From assembly GCA_008933995.1 (NCBI GenBank), contig WARS01002855.1, forward strand, positions 528,001 through 592,000: 64,000 nucleotides of DNA, in the 5' to 3' direction. Shown in pieces: positions 37,371 to 61,463 of this stretch (its first letter is position 1; the number at the start of each line of letters is the position of its first letter). The notes under the pieces were generated by a model. It searched no databases, was not told where the DNA came from, and saw only the letters and a program-made list of their open reading frames with translations. The DNA comes from Datnioides undecimradiatus. Taxonomy: Eukaryota > Chordata > Actinopteri > Lobotiformes > Datnioididae. The translations under genes were made by a program, and so were the position numbers.

Positions 37371-37798
37371 AGCATTCAGAGCTTTACTGAGGTAAAAGCC
37401 ACAGTTTGGACAGTAAAAGTCAAAATACACTTAAATTAACAAAACTCATTACATTAAGTAGCCCATTGTTTTTAGTATGTTTAAAGCATTGGATTATGAT
37501 TATTGATGCTTTAATGTGCAAATCTGTTCAATATTGCTGGTTAAAGTGAAGCTAAATTGAATTATTTAATATACTGCTGAGTAAATTGCTTCAAATCCCC
37601 AACGAGCATCAGTAAAGTTGTATTTTTTAAATTATAATAAAACATAATAATATATTTGTTGCTTATGTTTTCTTATATTTTAAATCTGCAAAGTAACTAA
37701 ACGTGTTTAATTGCTGTAGTAAAGTAATAATAAGTATAATAAGAAAATTAGCAAATAGTACTTAAGTAAATGTACTTAGTTACTCTGCAGCACCGTCT
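37371..37798. mobile_element. Second, older MITE-like copy of the GTACTT-rich family
   Basis: The right end holds TACTTAAGTAAATGTACTTA followed by GTTACTCTGCAG, the reverse of the left end at 45255. The inner part is AT-rich and diverged, and the left boundary is uncertain. Confidence 0.45.
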
Positions 37799-37829
37799 GC
37801 ACCTGCAGTTGGTTTCAGCTGAGCGCTCT

Positions 37830-37843
37830 GTTGCCATAGCAAC
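37830..37843. promoter_or_regulatory. Perfect RFX X-box motif between cacng7 and cacng8
   Basis: GTTGCCATAGCAAC is a full 14-base match to the palindromic X-box bound by RFX factors. It lies directly beside a MITE-like repeat edge at about 37795, about 6.5 kb upstream of cacng8. Confidence 0.35.
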
Positions 37844-40800
37844 CGCATCTTTTGTCTGGTATATCACAAAACAAAAATGTTTTACGTGCTCCCCAAACGT
37901 CTTTGCTGGAGCTCACGTTGAATCAGCCCGTTTCATTGCAGCTGATCGCTGATTATCGATTAGATTATTTGTTCAGTCACCTATGATCAGTTCGCTGCTG
38001 ACCAAGTTAGCCGTGACGGTCCACGCTGAATGCATCGGTTATGGACTTTCTGCCACGTAAACAAACAACACAACCGGTTTGGTATCGTGATGTTCCTGCG
38101 CTGACACAGTGGAGCCGACAGCAGGGGGCCTTCTGTCTGCTCTCTGTGGAGGAACCTGATTCTAACTCCGGCCTGCTCCCACTTCATTCGGGCTCCTGCA
38201 GTGAAACGAGGACAGATGTTCGCTGTAGGATGAAACAGCTGCACACGAGCAACTTAAAAACGTGCAGCATGGTCGAGGGACATTAGTGAAGCGGTTCACG
38301 CAGCGACTGAAACGTGCAAAGTCTGAAACGCTTCTGACCCAAAACCCTGGAAAGTTTTGCATCTTTCAGGAAGGTGAGTTCTCAGCACCTGCCCGCGGCA
38401 ATCAGCCAGTGATCATCAACCCCCCGCAGACACACTCTTAAAACATTAGCACTCCCACCTGCTTTTGAGCTTCAGCCCCACTGAGCTTAATCCCTCGCTC
38501 TGATTGCCAAAAGAAGAGCTCCACTTCTTCATCGCCCCCCCCCCTTTGTAACGGGGTCAAATGGGTGACGGCGTTTTTTAACGAATCACAACTTTAATCC
38601 GCAAAAAGTTGTGTTTGCTGGCGCGGAAACGGTTTTAATGTTGCAGTAAATGTGATCTGTCTTGTCTTTATCCCCAGCTCACTTGCTGTGTTAGAGAATG
38701 ACGCCCTGAATGCTGCAGAGCTGCAGGGTTGGCTATTAGCATGACGTTAGCGTTTCACCCGACGTCTGAACAGCTGGACTCAGGTAAGATCAAACTGATG
38801 CAAAGTCCACGTCCTTTGAGGGAGTATGTGGGGTCGTGGTTGTGATTCGGGACCAGGAGCAGATTAAGGGGCTGGACTCCAGGGGACCCAGAATGTCTCA
38901 CAGCCCTCCTGTTCAGATCTGACCCGTTTTTCCACATTTAGACCCGAGGCACATTTAGACACACGCTTGTCAGATCTGGTGGCTGTTGTCTGAAGACGGG
39001 TACGGTTCGGTCACACCTCCGTCCGCAGCTAACGCGGGAGCACCTGTTCGCTGCACAGCACGTCCTCGCAGGTACAGGGGCTGAGAGGAACCACGGAGCG
39101 ACGTGACAGACGCTGAGTTCTGCGCTGAATGATTAAAATCAGCTGCTGGAGACATTTAGGAGACAACTCCAGCGTGTCAGCAAGTCCCGTTAGATCCTAT
39201 TAGATCCTATTATTATGTGCACAGAAGCACATACATACAGATCTGACATCCCACCTCTCCCTCTCTCTCTCTCCCTCTCCCTCAATCACGCGCCTCGGTG
39301 CCACCAGCATCAGCGCCGGCTGCAAAAGTTGCGCCTGCAAAGGTAAGCGTGTGCCTAACTGATCACAGCATCGACCAACTCGATCAACCAACAAGCCCGT
39401 CACCACATTTCATTGCGTCAACTGCATTTACAGCGTTTCCCAGCGGACGGCGGCTGTGCGCATGCCCGGAGCCGGAGAGGAGCGCGCCACATGTACATGT
39501 ACACATTGTACTCTTGATGCAATCATCTGGGAGCGACCGCGCACCGCTCCGCGTGTGCGCTGATCGCAGACCGGCTCAGAAGGTGCCGTCATCAGGCGAG
39601 GCTGCACGCGGGGGGGAGAGGACCGGCGCTGTTGAAGGTAAGGGAGCGGTTAAGGTGGAAGCGAAGGCGCAAATACGTGAGGAATTCAAGGTTCATAGCA
39701 AAACTGAGAAGAGTCTGTGAAGATGCTGCAGGAGCAGGAGCATGGTCGCCACATTAACGCAGAAATACGTTTAAATTACAAACGCGCGGTGTTTTCCCTT
39801 CAGGAGGCTGTTCAGGGAGGTGTAATTGGCTAAAATGAGTGACGTGACCAACTTGACAGGTGTGTCTGGTCTGTTCCTGCCCTGTGAGAACAGCCTGTGT
39901 TGTGTGTAGGATCGGCTGTGCGGGCGGGGTGTACAGAGTGTGGGCTCCAGCAGGAGTCTGGACTTAGACTTCTCTGTCTGAGTATTGAACATTACTGAAG
40001 GAAGCAACCCGAGCACCGCTTCTGCTTTCACCCCCGGTCCCGCTGGAGTTTGTGCACGCCGTCAATAATCTCGATTTGTAACAAAAATAATTTAAAAAAA
40101 ATCACATTTCTCTCTCAACATCCTCGTTAATTTAATATTATTTTATAGAAAACTCTAAAATAGAAAGAGGGAACACAAACTGTCGCTATATTTACCAAGA
40201 TAATATAAAATATTCCTAGAAAAGCCTTAAATTTCCTGAATATTTACCTCATCAGATGCTCTTAGTGATGATCTCACACCTACATGTTTCTATAAAAGGA
40301 CGTTCTGTACAGTTTGTTTACATGTAAAGAGCTTTTTGCACATCAAACGCAGCAGCATGCATCCCATCATGCCTCTGAGCTCTGAGGACGCTGTGCGGCT
40401 CCTGTATGTTCTAATCCCGACCAGCGCTCCAGCCCGCTCCTGCGCCACGTCCACGTCCTGCTGCTGCTCTGTATTCACAGCAGGAGTCATAGCGCCGCTG
40501 CATTCGTGATGCAGAGCGCGGCTGATTCGTCCTTGAACTTTTATTCTCTGCACTGTGCATCTGCGCTGCCGCCGGCGAACCCTCCCAGCGTGTGCTCGCC
40601 CCGTGTAGTGCTGCAGGAGCCGTCCTCGTCATCCACGCTGTCGGCCTGAGAGGCAGATGTGCTTCAGGAGTTTGGAGCAGGAGGTGACACAGTCGGACTT
40701 CCTGCTGAGGTTTGGTTTGTTGTTGATAACCACCGGCCCTCCCAGGGGTCCCTCTGGGCTTTTAAGGGGCCCCAAAAAGTTGCACACGCTGGCTCAGGGC

Positions 40801-43325
40801 CTTTGTGAAGGGGCTTCCTCTGGAGGTGCAAACAGCAGAGTGACGCATGTAAAAGGCCACGAATCAGCGATCACGAGTCCTCACAGGGGTTCACAGAAAT
40901 CAGAAATCAAGTCTGTCAACAGCAGTGTGAGGGCATCTTTGCATATATAATACATACATATATGTATTTCCAAGATGAAGGTTTGAAGATAAACGTTTGT
41001 ACGGGGAGCCACTTGGATGGCTCTGCAAGGTTCTGCTCGTGAACTGTGATCTGTGATCGGGTCACTCAGGGCGGGGACGAATCGCACACTGAGGCTCTGA
41101 TTTCTTCTTTTCTCACATTTTTTCTGCTTTACCTCATTTATTCCATAGATTTCAACATCCAGCTGGGTCCTGGGGCGCTGCTATCAAGGTGTTAACGTGG
41201 AATTTATAACATTCAGTTGATTTTGGCAACAACATCCATGTCAGCACTTGAATTAATCATTTAATAATCAGGCCTTTTCCTCCATTAAGATGTTAGCTAC
41301 GCAGGCAGTTGGAGAGCTGTTGATGCGTGCAGAGACAACTGTTTGATTGACAAGAGCGTCGCTGCGTGGCGCTGCGTTTGCTGGCCCACCCCACGTTCAT
41401 CCCCCAGCGGGAAACCGAACTCAGCCCCGAGAGCTTCTCTCCAGAGACCCGAGCGTGACGCCGCAGACGGTACGTCAGCGCTCTCCCTGCGACGGGTCCC
41501 GGGGAAAAGGATCACGTCTAAACGCGGCGTGAGCAAACTTTCACACTCGCTCTTGGCACTTTCACGGGGACTTTTTGAAAGTTTAAAGGGTTTCACCAGC
41601 CAAAAATCCTGCGAGGCAACGTTAAAATGTCTTGTTATTATTCTGTGGTGGGGGTGGAGGTGTTGGAGAGCCGCAGCCAGTGTGTGCAGCTCTCTCTGGA
41701 CGGACTCACTTGCTCACTTGCGTGCCATAAAAAGCTTGCCTGTAATTTTGATTCATTACTTTCTGTTCACGGGGAGCAGTTCCTGTGAGCGACTGCACAG
41801 CGGCAGAATCTGCCCGGTCTCATTTAAAACGGATGCGACGGGAGACTCTTTCCTGCTGCAGCAGCCCAGCTTGTAATTTAGGCAAATAGCCCGGGCATGC
41901 TTTTACATAGAATCTGCAGAAATGAAAGCGTTTCATGGCAGGATTCAAAGACAAGCGACACCTCTGCTAACCGTGCACCGCCGCTGATACAGAACCCGTC
42001 TCTTCCTCACTTGGCGCTTTAAGCCATGACCGTGTTTCTCAATGAGTTTTGACTGGAAAGCCGATTTCAGTGCCTCCTTTGCAATTTGGGACCATTCAAA
42101 CTCCAGTTCCTGCCTGCAGCAGCGCCACTGTTAATATTTCATCAAAGGAGAGGCAGCTGCGGTGGCACAGAGCGATCCCACGTGTCGCACCTTTCCGCAT
42201 CTTCCGCCGACTGTTGGCGACCAGAGATCTCGTGGTTTGCGTTAACCAGGACCAAACCCTGAACCCAACTGGGGCCAGATCCAAATTATTACACCTACGA
42301 TCCAATAATCGGGTATTTTAAGGTTCCCCTTCCCCTTTCCAGCTCTGATTGGCCTCTTTACACCCTGTGCAGAGTCTCCTGGGTCCTTTGAATCAGGACT
42401 TGGTTTATGCACGCCACATTGGCGATGAAGGTTACCGCAGATTTCCCAGGGTGCAAGGTTTCTTCCTGTTCTGACGACGCTGCTAAGAGCTCGTTCATAG
42501 TGGCAACTGTTGGGTGACAATTAGACCTTACTGATATGAAAAGTGTCCTGTTGGTGCCATTTGATGCTGTGTAAATAAAACTGAATGGAGCTGAATGAGG
42601 TGAAGACCTCGAGTACAGAGAAGAGAAATGGTTTGTCCGCTCTTTCCAAAGCAAACCCGTGGTGATATTTAAGCAATCTGATAACGACTCGTGGTCAGGT
42701 TGGAGGAAATGTCACAGTTTGGGATCAATTAAAGGAGAGCCGCTGTGGCTGTCTGCAGGAAACGTGATGATGTCCACCACCAAACGCACGCTTTGAACCT
42801 CGTCTGGCGATGCTTTGTCAGTCCGTGTTGTGTTGAGTCCAGAGAGAGGCTGGTGGTCAGAAACGCCTCCAGACGTGCTGTTGATGGGAAACAAATACCC
42901 TGGGGTGCCCCGCTGCGCTGCTGCTGATGCCTTTCATGTGGATTTTGGGTGCCCTGCAGTTTTGGCAGCAGCTCGCAAAAAAATCAAAACTCAAACTATC
43001 AAAACCTGACCCTGGGTCAGCGCTGACGGGGGTTTTCTCTGCAGGAAGCCGCCGCTCGTGATGTGAGTTAAAGCAGCAAAGCGGCGGCTCTGCTGAAAAG
43101 CCCCCGAGCAAGGCATCGTGTTGACGCTCGTTTGGGATCTTCCGGCTTCGGCGGATCCGCATTGTGCATTTCGAAGCATGAAACGGCGCTAAGCGCTCGC
43201 GGTGTGGAGCAGGAAGCAAGTTGGACGGGTGAAACGCGCCGAGACACTGTCACCACGGCGCTAATGACTCACGAGTCTGTCATCTCTGCTGCGAATGTTC
43301 ATTCTTCATGTGCTGTATGCATAAA

Positions 43326-43329
43326 CGTG

Positions 43330-43372
<43 letters not shown>

Positions 43373-43400
43373 CTGCGTGCGTGCGTGTGTGTGTGTGTGT
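43326..43400 (+). repeat. (CGTG)n array grading into (GT)n
   Basis: About 15 CGTG units with one CCTG variant, then GT units, roughly 0.9 kb before the candidate cacng8 5' exon. Confidence 0.95.
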
Positions 43401-43576
43401 TTGCGTCCGTCATGTATGACCGGTGGAATTCACACACACACACTTTTATTTTTTTATTTTCAATCTCAACAGAATCCTCTCAGCTGTTACATCCATCCCT
43501 CCACTCCACCGACACACACACACACAAACACACACACACACGCTCGCCAGCTCCACCATAGACTTTGGAATTCACT

Positions 43577-43590
43577 GTTGCCATGGCAAT
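43577..43590. promoter_or_regulatory. Near-perfect RFX X-box upstream of cacng8
   Basis: GTTGCCATGGCAAT differs from the palindromic X-box only in the last base. It lies about 0.75 kb before the candidate first coding exon of cacng8, in promoter range. Confidence 0.4.
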
Positions 43591-44023
43591 GGAATAGAGC
43601 ACGCTCTCTCACATCGCCTGTTCTTTTCTGTTGCTTTATCTCTCTCTCTCTCTCTCTGTAGAAGCACACCAGCCTCTCTTGTTTGACAGGAGCCTCGTTT
43701 CTCTCAGCATCAGGTTTTGGATGTTTTTGTTGATTTGTTTGCTCGTTTGTTTGTTTGTTTGTTTGTTTCCCAGTGACATATCATCATACTCGTATAGAGA
43801 TGCTCCTGTAACAGGAGCAACCCCTGGTTTCAAGACTCGCGTCACGTTCGTTAATCGAATCCTGTCTTCTCGTCTCTTCCTCGCACTGTTCCCTTCCTCT
43901 CCCTCATCTTCTCCTTGTCTTTTGCCTCTCTCCCTCTCTTCCTGCCTTTCCTCTCACTCTCTCTTTACTCCCCTCCTTTCCTTTCTCTCTCTCTCTCTCT
44001 CTCTCTGTTCTTCCTTCTCTCAG

Positions 44024-44327
44024 TAGCTAAGATGACTGCCGTGACAATTCAATGAGAGGAGAGGACGCCAAGTGAAGCATCCCCCGCTCGCTGAAAAGGA
44101 GAGAAGGAGCACTCAAGGTAAAGAGAGGAGAGGGAGAAGAGGAAGAGTAGGAGGAGGAAGAAGGGATAAGAGAGAGGGAGAGGCAGAGGGAGCAAGGGAA
44201 GGGGAGAGAAAGTGAAGGATAAACGGTGGATGGAGGCGGCTCGGACCGCGGCTACGGAGCGCTCTTCACCGACGACGAAGAAGAAGAACAGCAGCAGCAG
44301 CAGGAGCAGCAGCGGGGGGGAGAGGAG
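44024..44327 (+). promoter_or_regulatory. cacng8: Candidate cacng8 5' UTR with upstream ORFs
   Basis: A long CT tract ending TTCTCTCAG at 44023 looks like an acceptor. After it come a seven-codon upstream ORF (44032-44055), a purine-rich stretch, and an ATG at 44230 in a different frame from the ATG at 44328. The frame of the gamma-8 start is itself open from 44223 (acidic and glutamine-rich) but has no ATG before 44328. A further donor-like AAG/GTAAAG lies near 44119. Transcript structure here is uncertain. Confidence 0.35.
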
Positions 44328-55562
<11,235 letters not shown>

Positions 55563-56964
55563 AACAAAACCTGAGAGAGGAGGGAGAGAAGGTAACGAGA
55601 GAGTGTTATGAGATGAAGGAGAGGTGGAATTTAATTTAGAGAGATGTTGGAGATATCTGAGTTGAAAGAGAAGAGTAGGGCTGGAAATGTGTGGGCGACA
55701 CCTCGACGGTAATGCTTCTGTCCTTGAGCCTGGGGTATCTAGCTGCCATAATTAACTTACCGATATCATAAACAGTCATAAAACACCTGATATTACGAGC
55801 AAAACTCATGACAGCTGCCTTAAAATGGTCATGACTTTAGCTTCGACAGCAATCTGGTTTCTCAGTTAATTATACAGGATTGTTGCAGTGGAGGCTTCGG
55901 CACAAGGGATCTTTCTATTTTACTTTTACATTTCAGCGTCGTCCCAAATCATACACGCACAACTGGGAGCTTCCCAGTCTAGCCAGTCTCCCGGTGCAGC
56001 AGTTGGGGGTTAAGTGCCTTTGCTGAGGAGGCAGGGGAGCTCAGTAGTTATTTACTCTGCACTTCCACAATTTGTCAGCTGCTTTGGAGATTTGAAACTG
56101 CAACTTCACTGAAACTTACTGAGCACTGGAGTTGCGATTTGTAAGTCGCAAGACGTCCAGGTTAAAATTAACCAGAGTGAGCAGCCTTTGCACATCTACA
56201 CAGCCAGTTTGAACTTGAACAGACCATCGAATCAGCGCTTTCTGGTTTTCTACGCCTACGTGCAACTCTTCTGAACGTCATAAATGATAAAAGGAAAAAG
56301 TGGCGAGATGGTAAAAGCCACAAATCTCTGGTACATTTCTGTTTTAAAAGGAACAGAGAGCCACAGACGGGTACATTCAGCCAAGTAACAACAAGCTGCT
56401 CAGTGACGAGTTGACTGCCAATTCAAGGTCAACGGTAGCTACTTAACCTCTGGTCCTGAGAGAGTGACCTCAGCCATATCTACCCCACACACACTCGCGC
56501 GCACACACACACACACTAGAAGAAGCAGACACACTGTGAGCCTATTTATTTTTCATTGTGTGTCAGAGGTAGTTGCAGTGACAGATGGCCATTCTCCAGC
56601 AGAACGGCGCAGCCATCGACTTAAAGCTTCACCCTGCACGCCTCCATTACACCACTGCCAGTTGTCACAGTTCGGTTTGAGCACCGCAACAAATGTCCAT
56701 CTGAGCAAGTAACTTCATCTGACGGCAAATTCCCAGAGTCATTGTTCAAATGTGTGAAGTACTTACTGAATTCTGGCCAAGTGAGAGTAGACTGCTCCTC
56801 TTGTTTCAGGATAATGTCGCTTGTTCCCAAAACAACAGTTGCGTTTTAGTACGAGGCGCTTGATTTAAGCCTGCTATTGAGTTTTTATCTAACCCCATGT
56901 GGTGAAGACTCTGTTCTTCTGTATTAAAGTCAAAGCTTCTTCAGCTTGTGTATTCATACAGCCT

Positions 56965-57360
56965 GCAGGCAATAGACCCATCTTTCCCATTGATCTCTAT
57001 GGGAAACAGATGCATCAAAACCCCACGTCTAACGGAAATGTCAGGTGATGTGGTGTAAATAGCAACAGATTTGGCGTATAGAGGAGGTTGGGGTGGACTG
57101 ATTGGTCAAAAAAGCAGGACTTGGACCCAGGAGACTGCAGTTTGTGTCTCTGTGAAACCAGAAGTCAACATTTAACTTCAACTTATGGACGAAACGTAAC
57201 TTATTGAACTTATTTCAACCCAAAAAGGCATATTTTACAAAGCCAAACAAAGTAATTTTGTTGTCTAAATGTCTAAACTTTGAACTTAACTTCAGCCATG
57301 GCACCTGACCATGGATCTGCTGTTTATAGAAGTTAATGGGAAAGACTGGCGTATCACATT
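56965..57360. mobile_element. Foldback MITE-like repeat in candidate cacng8 3' UTR
   Basis: CTTTCCCATTGATCTCTATG near 56981-57000 is nearly the reverse complement of AGAAGTTAATGGGAAAG near 57329-57345, and the match continues on both sides. The CTTTCCCATT-CTATG motif recurs in fish repeats. Confidence 0.5.
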
Positions 57361-58291
57361 TCGAGAGTTGTGTCATATGTATGAAACATAAGACAGAGTT
57401 GTGGAGGTAAATGGACATCCATCCACCACCAACAACGTCAAAAATCATATTTTAAGTCCGTTGCATGTAAATTACACCTCCGTTTGCAAGTAAAAGTGCT
57501 ATAGTTGAGCTTTCTGAAAAACCAAGACATGTCCGTATCTAGCCAAGTAATTTGTCAGTTATTGGTGTAGGTAATCAATACCGTCAATACTATAATTTGT
57601 GCTCATTTAGTGGCATCTGTGAAGGTGGACCTGTGCACACCCGATGCATCGTTTAATTGCAAAAGCAATCGATTCCCAGGGTTCGTATGACTGTTTACGA
57701 TGATGATTCGGTACCGACGGCTGCGAGGCAGACCTCCGTTGAGTGTTCCCGCAAAGGGCTGCAACCGCAGGCAACAGGGTGGGGGTCAATTCAGTTTACA
57801 CTCAGGGGGTGGAGTTTTAGTTAGAGCTTAGATTAGAGGAGATACAAAATTAACATCATGTGTTACTCCAGTATAGGATATCAACCATTTTATCAAAGTG
57901 AGTTCCTCACTTGTTCTTAAAGGGATGACACAATATCGAAGCACATGGTTTGGGATTAAAGGTAAATGATCCCAACAGGTTCTCAATCAGACATTGGGCG
58001 CAGCGCATTTTGGAAATCGAGATCATTTGAGGGGAAAACAGTTTCAGGATGTACTACAAAGCACTTTGGACTGAAACCCTTCACACGTCCTGAATCCGGC
58101 CACTGGACTGAAACACGCTGAACTCCGAATGCACTTCTGAATCCGCTGCGTTTGCGAGTGAACCCAACTCAACCCTGGTTGACGACAAACCGGAGGTGGA
58201 GGGAAAGTGAAAAGAGCACATTATCCTGCAGTTCCCCTTCCCTCCGTCTCTCATTTAGCTATAAACTATATACTATTTCAAAAACTAGAAT

Positions 58292-58297
58292 AATAAA
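58292..58297 (+). terminator. Candidate poly(A) signal of cacng8
   Basis: AATAAA in an AT-rich context, 2.7 kb after the stop codon; the downstream GT element is weak. Confidence 0.25.
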
Positions 58298-59652
58298 TGT
58301 ATTATTGAGTATATTATCGGTCCATTCACTTCAGCAGAAGCACATAATGTCTGTAAATGGTAATCTTTGGGTTGTCTTTTCATTGCGAGTGATTGATCAT
58401 CTCTAGGTTACACGAGATTGTAACTCCTTGAGTATTAATATCATGTTGCTGGTGTTTCTATGATCGTAATGGTTATTGCAGGGTATTTATACATTTTGAA
58501 TTCTTTTCTTTTTGTAATTTTTTTATATTCCTTTCAAGGACTTTCTTTCTCTTGCTTATGTACACTAAGAGTCAGTGGTGTCACGTGGAAAGCATGTGCA
58601 CAAACAAGCGAGAGGGTGTAAACTCCATCCGTGGTTCATCTTCATCTTAAATGTGTCTGTACAGGAGGGAGTTGGCTGAGCGTGCATGCTCTTTTTCTGT
58701 AACATCCTGCTTCAACCGCACTGGCACGCCGCGCCCAGTGAAACCAGTCTGCTGCTGGTTACTGGGAAGAATATGGGGTTGCACGCGCCTTTTCCCAGGG
58801 GCACACGGTCATCTTTGTCCTCCATCTTGGTTATTTTGGCTTCTGGTCCATTTATTTTTCCATGTATCACTCAAGTGTTTTTCTGTGTGCGCTATTTTTA
58901 TTGTAGATGTAATTGTCACGCCGTGCATCGTTTACATTTTCGTGTATTTATCCGCCTACTTCTTATTTTTTATTTACAATCTTTCATAATCTCCGCTGTC
59001 GCTCTTCCATCGTCACTGGGTCTCCATTTCCTCGCAGGCTATTGATTGTTTTTAGTTTCTAAACATTACCAACGTAGCCTAATAAGCAGTGTTTTTTATT
59101 GTTCTGACTAGTGTATAACTGTAGGCGATAGAATTTATATTAATCTATTTATTTTTCGTGGTGGTATGTATAGATATTCTTAATGTTATATTGTTTCAGA
59201 GCTCCTACACCTGTAACTTGGGGCTATAAAAGGCTTCACGCCTGCCTGTGACACTCTGTCAGTAGCCTAAGTGCTGGGAGCGTGGGCTTAATGTGGTCTG
59301 TGTTGGTGTTGTCAGCAACTTTTACATGATAAACGAAACGCGTCGGCCTCATGCTTCAGAGGAATGTGCCAGCTGTGCGGAAACAAACATCCCGAACTCG
59401 CTTTTGACCAAAAGCAGACATTCTCGTTCCTTCGTTTTCCGATTCATATCCTGACGTGAAGGCCGTTTTAAAGGCAGCGCGAGTCACCAGCTCCTTCTCC
59501 CAGCACATACGCTACTGACACGCGTCAAACCTGAAACTCTTCAAATGGAAAACTGGTGTGTTTCCACTCAGCAGATCCATGTCAAGAACAATAAGGAAAA
59601 GGGGGAAGCAATACAATATACTGATCCTCGCCGGAAAAGACAAAAAATACAA

Positions 59653-59654
59653 GG

Positions 59655-59686
<32 letters not shown>

Positions 59687-59708
59687 TATATAAATATATA
59701 GATATATT
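59653..59708 (+). repeat. (TA)n(CA)n(TA)n microsatellite
   Basis: Alternating TA, CA and TA runs just before the AATAAA at 59710. Confidence 0.9.
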
Positions 59709-59709
59709 C

Positions 59710-59715
59710 AATAAA
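59710..59715 (+). terminator. Candidate distal poly(A) signal of cacng8
   Basis: AATAAA is followed 15-30 bases later by TTTGTTTGTTTGTGTC, a good GT-rich downstream element. It is the best-looking cleavage site after cacng8. Confidence 0.4.
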
Positions 59716-61463
59716 GTTCTATTTGAAAATTTGTTTGTTTGTGTCATCTGAATTATTGTCAAACGTCATGAAGTGCTTTAACTTTTCAAAAGTCAGAACA
59801 GAAAGTGAACACGTGGCGTAAACAGACGCAGTTTAAACAGGTTTATTAAAGAAAATTAGGTCTGGTTTTTAAAAAAAGAGGGTTTTAATACTTAGAAATG
59901 TTACGTTAGATATGTAAAATAAACATGTAACGTCTGATAACAGCAAAACGTACACTGAAACCAGTTAACACTGTGCCCCTTTGGTGACAAAAGGTGCCGT
60001 TAGCAAGCAACGTCATGCTAACAGTGACGAGCGAGACGTGTCTGCAGTCATGTGATTTATTTATTATTATAATCCATAAAAGGTCCGAACTGATTGAAGT
60101 CACTTCCTGGATCACACCCAGACCGCAGCACCTCGATTACTACCCCTGTCCATTCAGTCCGTGCTGCAGGTGTCTACTGATGCAATGCTTCACAATGTTG
60201 CAGGTGCTGCACAGATACATAGAGAGATAGATCATGACAGGCAGTAATTAAGACAGTGCGGTGTCTTAATAATGCTGAGACGTCTTCTCTGCAGAGAAAC
60301 ACAGGAAGGGACCGTCATCTCTGGGGACATGTGACAGTTTTTAATCCCGCTGACAATAGATCTGCCGGCGGAGCGCGCTGGAGACTGAGATGTGTTCGGC
60401 TGAAGCAGCGAGGACTGGTGTCAGAGTTTTAATTAGTCGGCCCCCCTGTGTGGAATCCGCCTGACGCTACAGCGCGAAGCCTTCGCGGCTTTGTGCAGCA
60501 GGAACAGCGCGCAGCAGCTCTGCACCGACAGCTTCTGCAAAGTGAGGGGTCGTCTCTGTGCAGCTGTGCAGAGTTGCGTGGAGCACCTGCTTATTCTGCT
60601 CCGTGCAACCGCTTTGTCTGACGATCAATCGGCGTGCGGTGCCTTGTTTGGAGACAGCATCATTGGTCGGCAGGTTGGAATAGCTCAGTTTTGCCGTCTG
60701 GAGGAGGTATTTCGATTTAAAGGCAGAATTAGGGACGTGCTGCTTTCTCGATTCAGCAGAGTCAAAGGCCCATTGATCAGAGATGAAATGTTCCCTTCGA
60801 GGTAATTAGAAAGAAAGATTAAGGTGGCTGAGGTTAAGCTGAACCGTCGGTCACGTGGTCAAGGCGTCGTTAGCTGTGCTCTCATTAAAAAAGCTAATTT
60901 ACCTGCTTTGAGTAGCAGGCGCATGAAACCAAGCAAGGGACAAAACACAACATGCCTGGACGATGATCCAGTTTCAGTTTTAACCCTCAGACACTTGGAT
61001 TAATCCTGCATTGAACGTCCTTGTTTAATAAATTCACATTTCATCACATCAGTGCAGTGAAATGTTGTATTGAATGTTTCCTGGTGGCCTTGGACTGAGG
61101 AATGAGCGCAGAATAAAGTGTTAGAATAAGTGTTTTTTATTGTGGTCTTTGCTCCGGCACAGTCCAAAGACACGCGGGTCAAACTCATCCATAACGAAAG
61201 TGTGAATGTTAGATCGAAGACAGCCAGATCGGACCATTCTCATTCACACCTCAGCGTCTCGTACAGAGGCCCATCAGAGCAAGTCCTGTCGTAAAAGGAG
61301 CAGATGGAGAGGAGGATGTTGAGATGGTTGAAACGCAGGACTTTGTCCCAGGACGCTGCTGCACTTCAACCGTGACTCCTTATTAAAACCCAGTCCGCGA
61401 TCTTTCCCTGACGCTAACGATGTAACTGGGAGAGCTGGCTCCGTATGAGATGCCGAGGGGGTT

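Larger units (their letters stand above)
34292..43500. other. Intergenic DNA between cacng7 and cacng8
   Basis: No gene is recognised. An open frame at 39298-39720 is GC-rich but has no ATG start and no recognised family. Notable contents are the MITE-like repeat near 37.4-37.8 kb, the X-box at 37830, a CA repeat at 37041-37068, and the CGTG tetranucleotide array at 43326-43400. Confidence 0.5.
55563..59735 (+). other. cacng8: Candidate long cacng8 3' UTR
   Basis: After the TAA stop no gene is visible for more than 4 kb. The stretch becomes AT-richer and includes a foldback repeat at about 56965-57360 and poly(A) signals at 58292 and 59710. Mammalian CACNG8 transcripts have a long 3' UTR, which fits the distal signal. 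Confidence 0.35.

Noticed and set aside
39298-39720. Open frame of about 140 codons, starting PPASAPAAKVAPAK before a GTAAGC donor-like site
   Set aside because: It briefly resembles an Ala/Pro/Lys-rich exon, but there is no ATG, no partner exon and no known family. GC-rich DNA gives such frames by chance.
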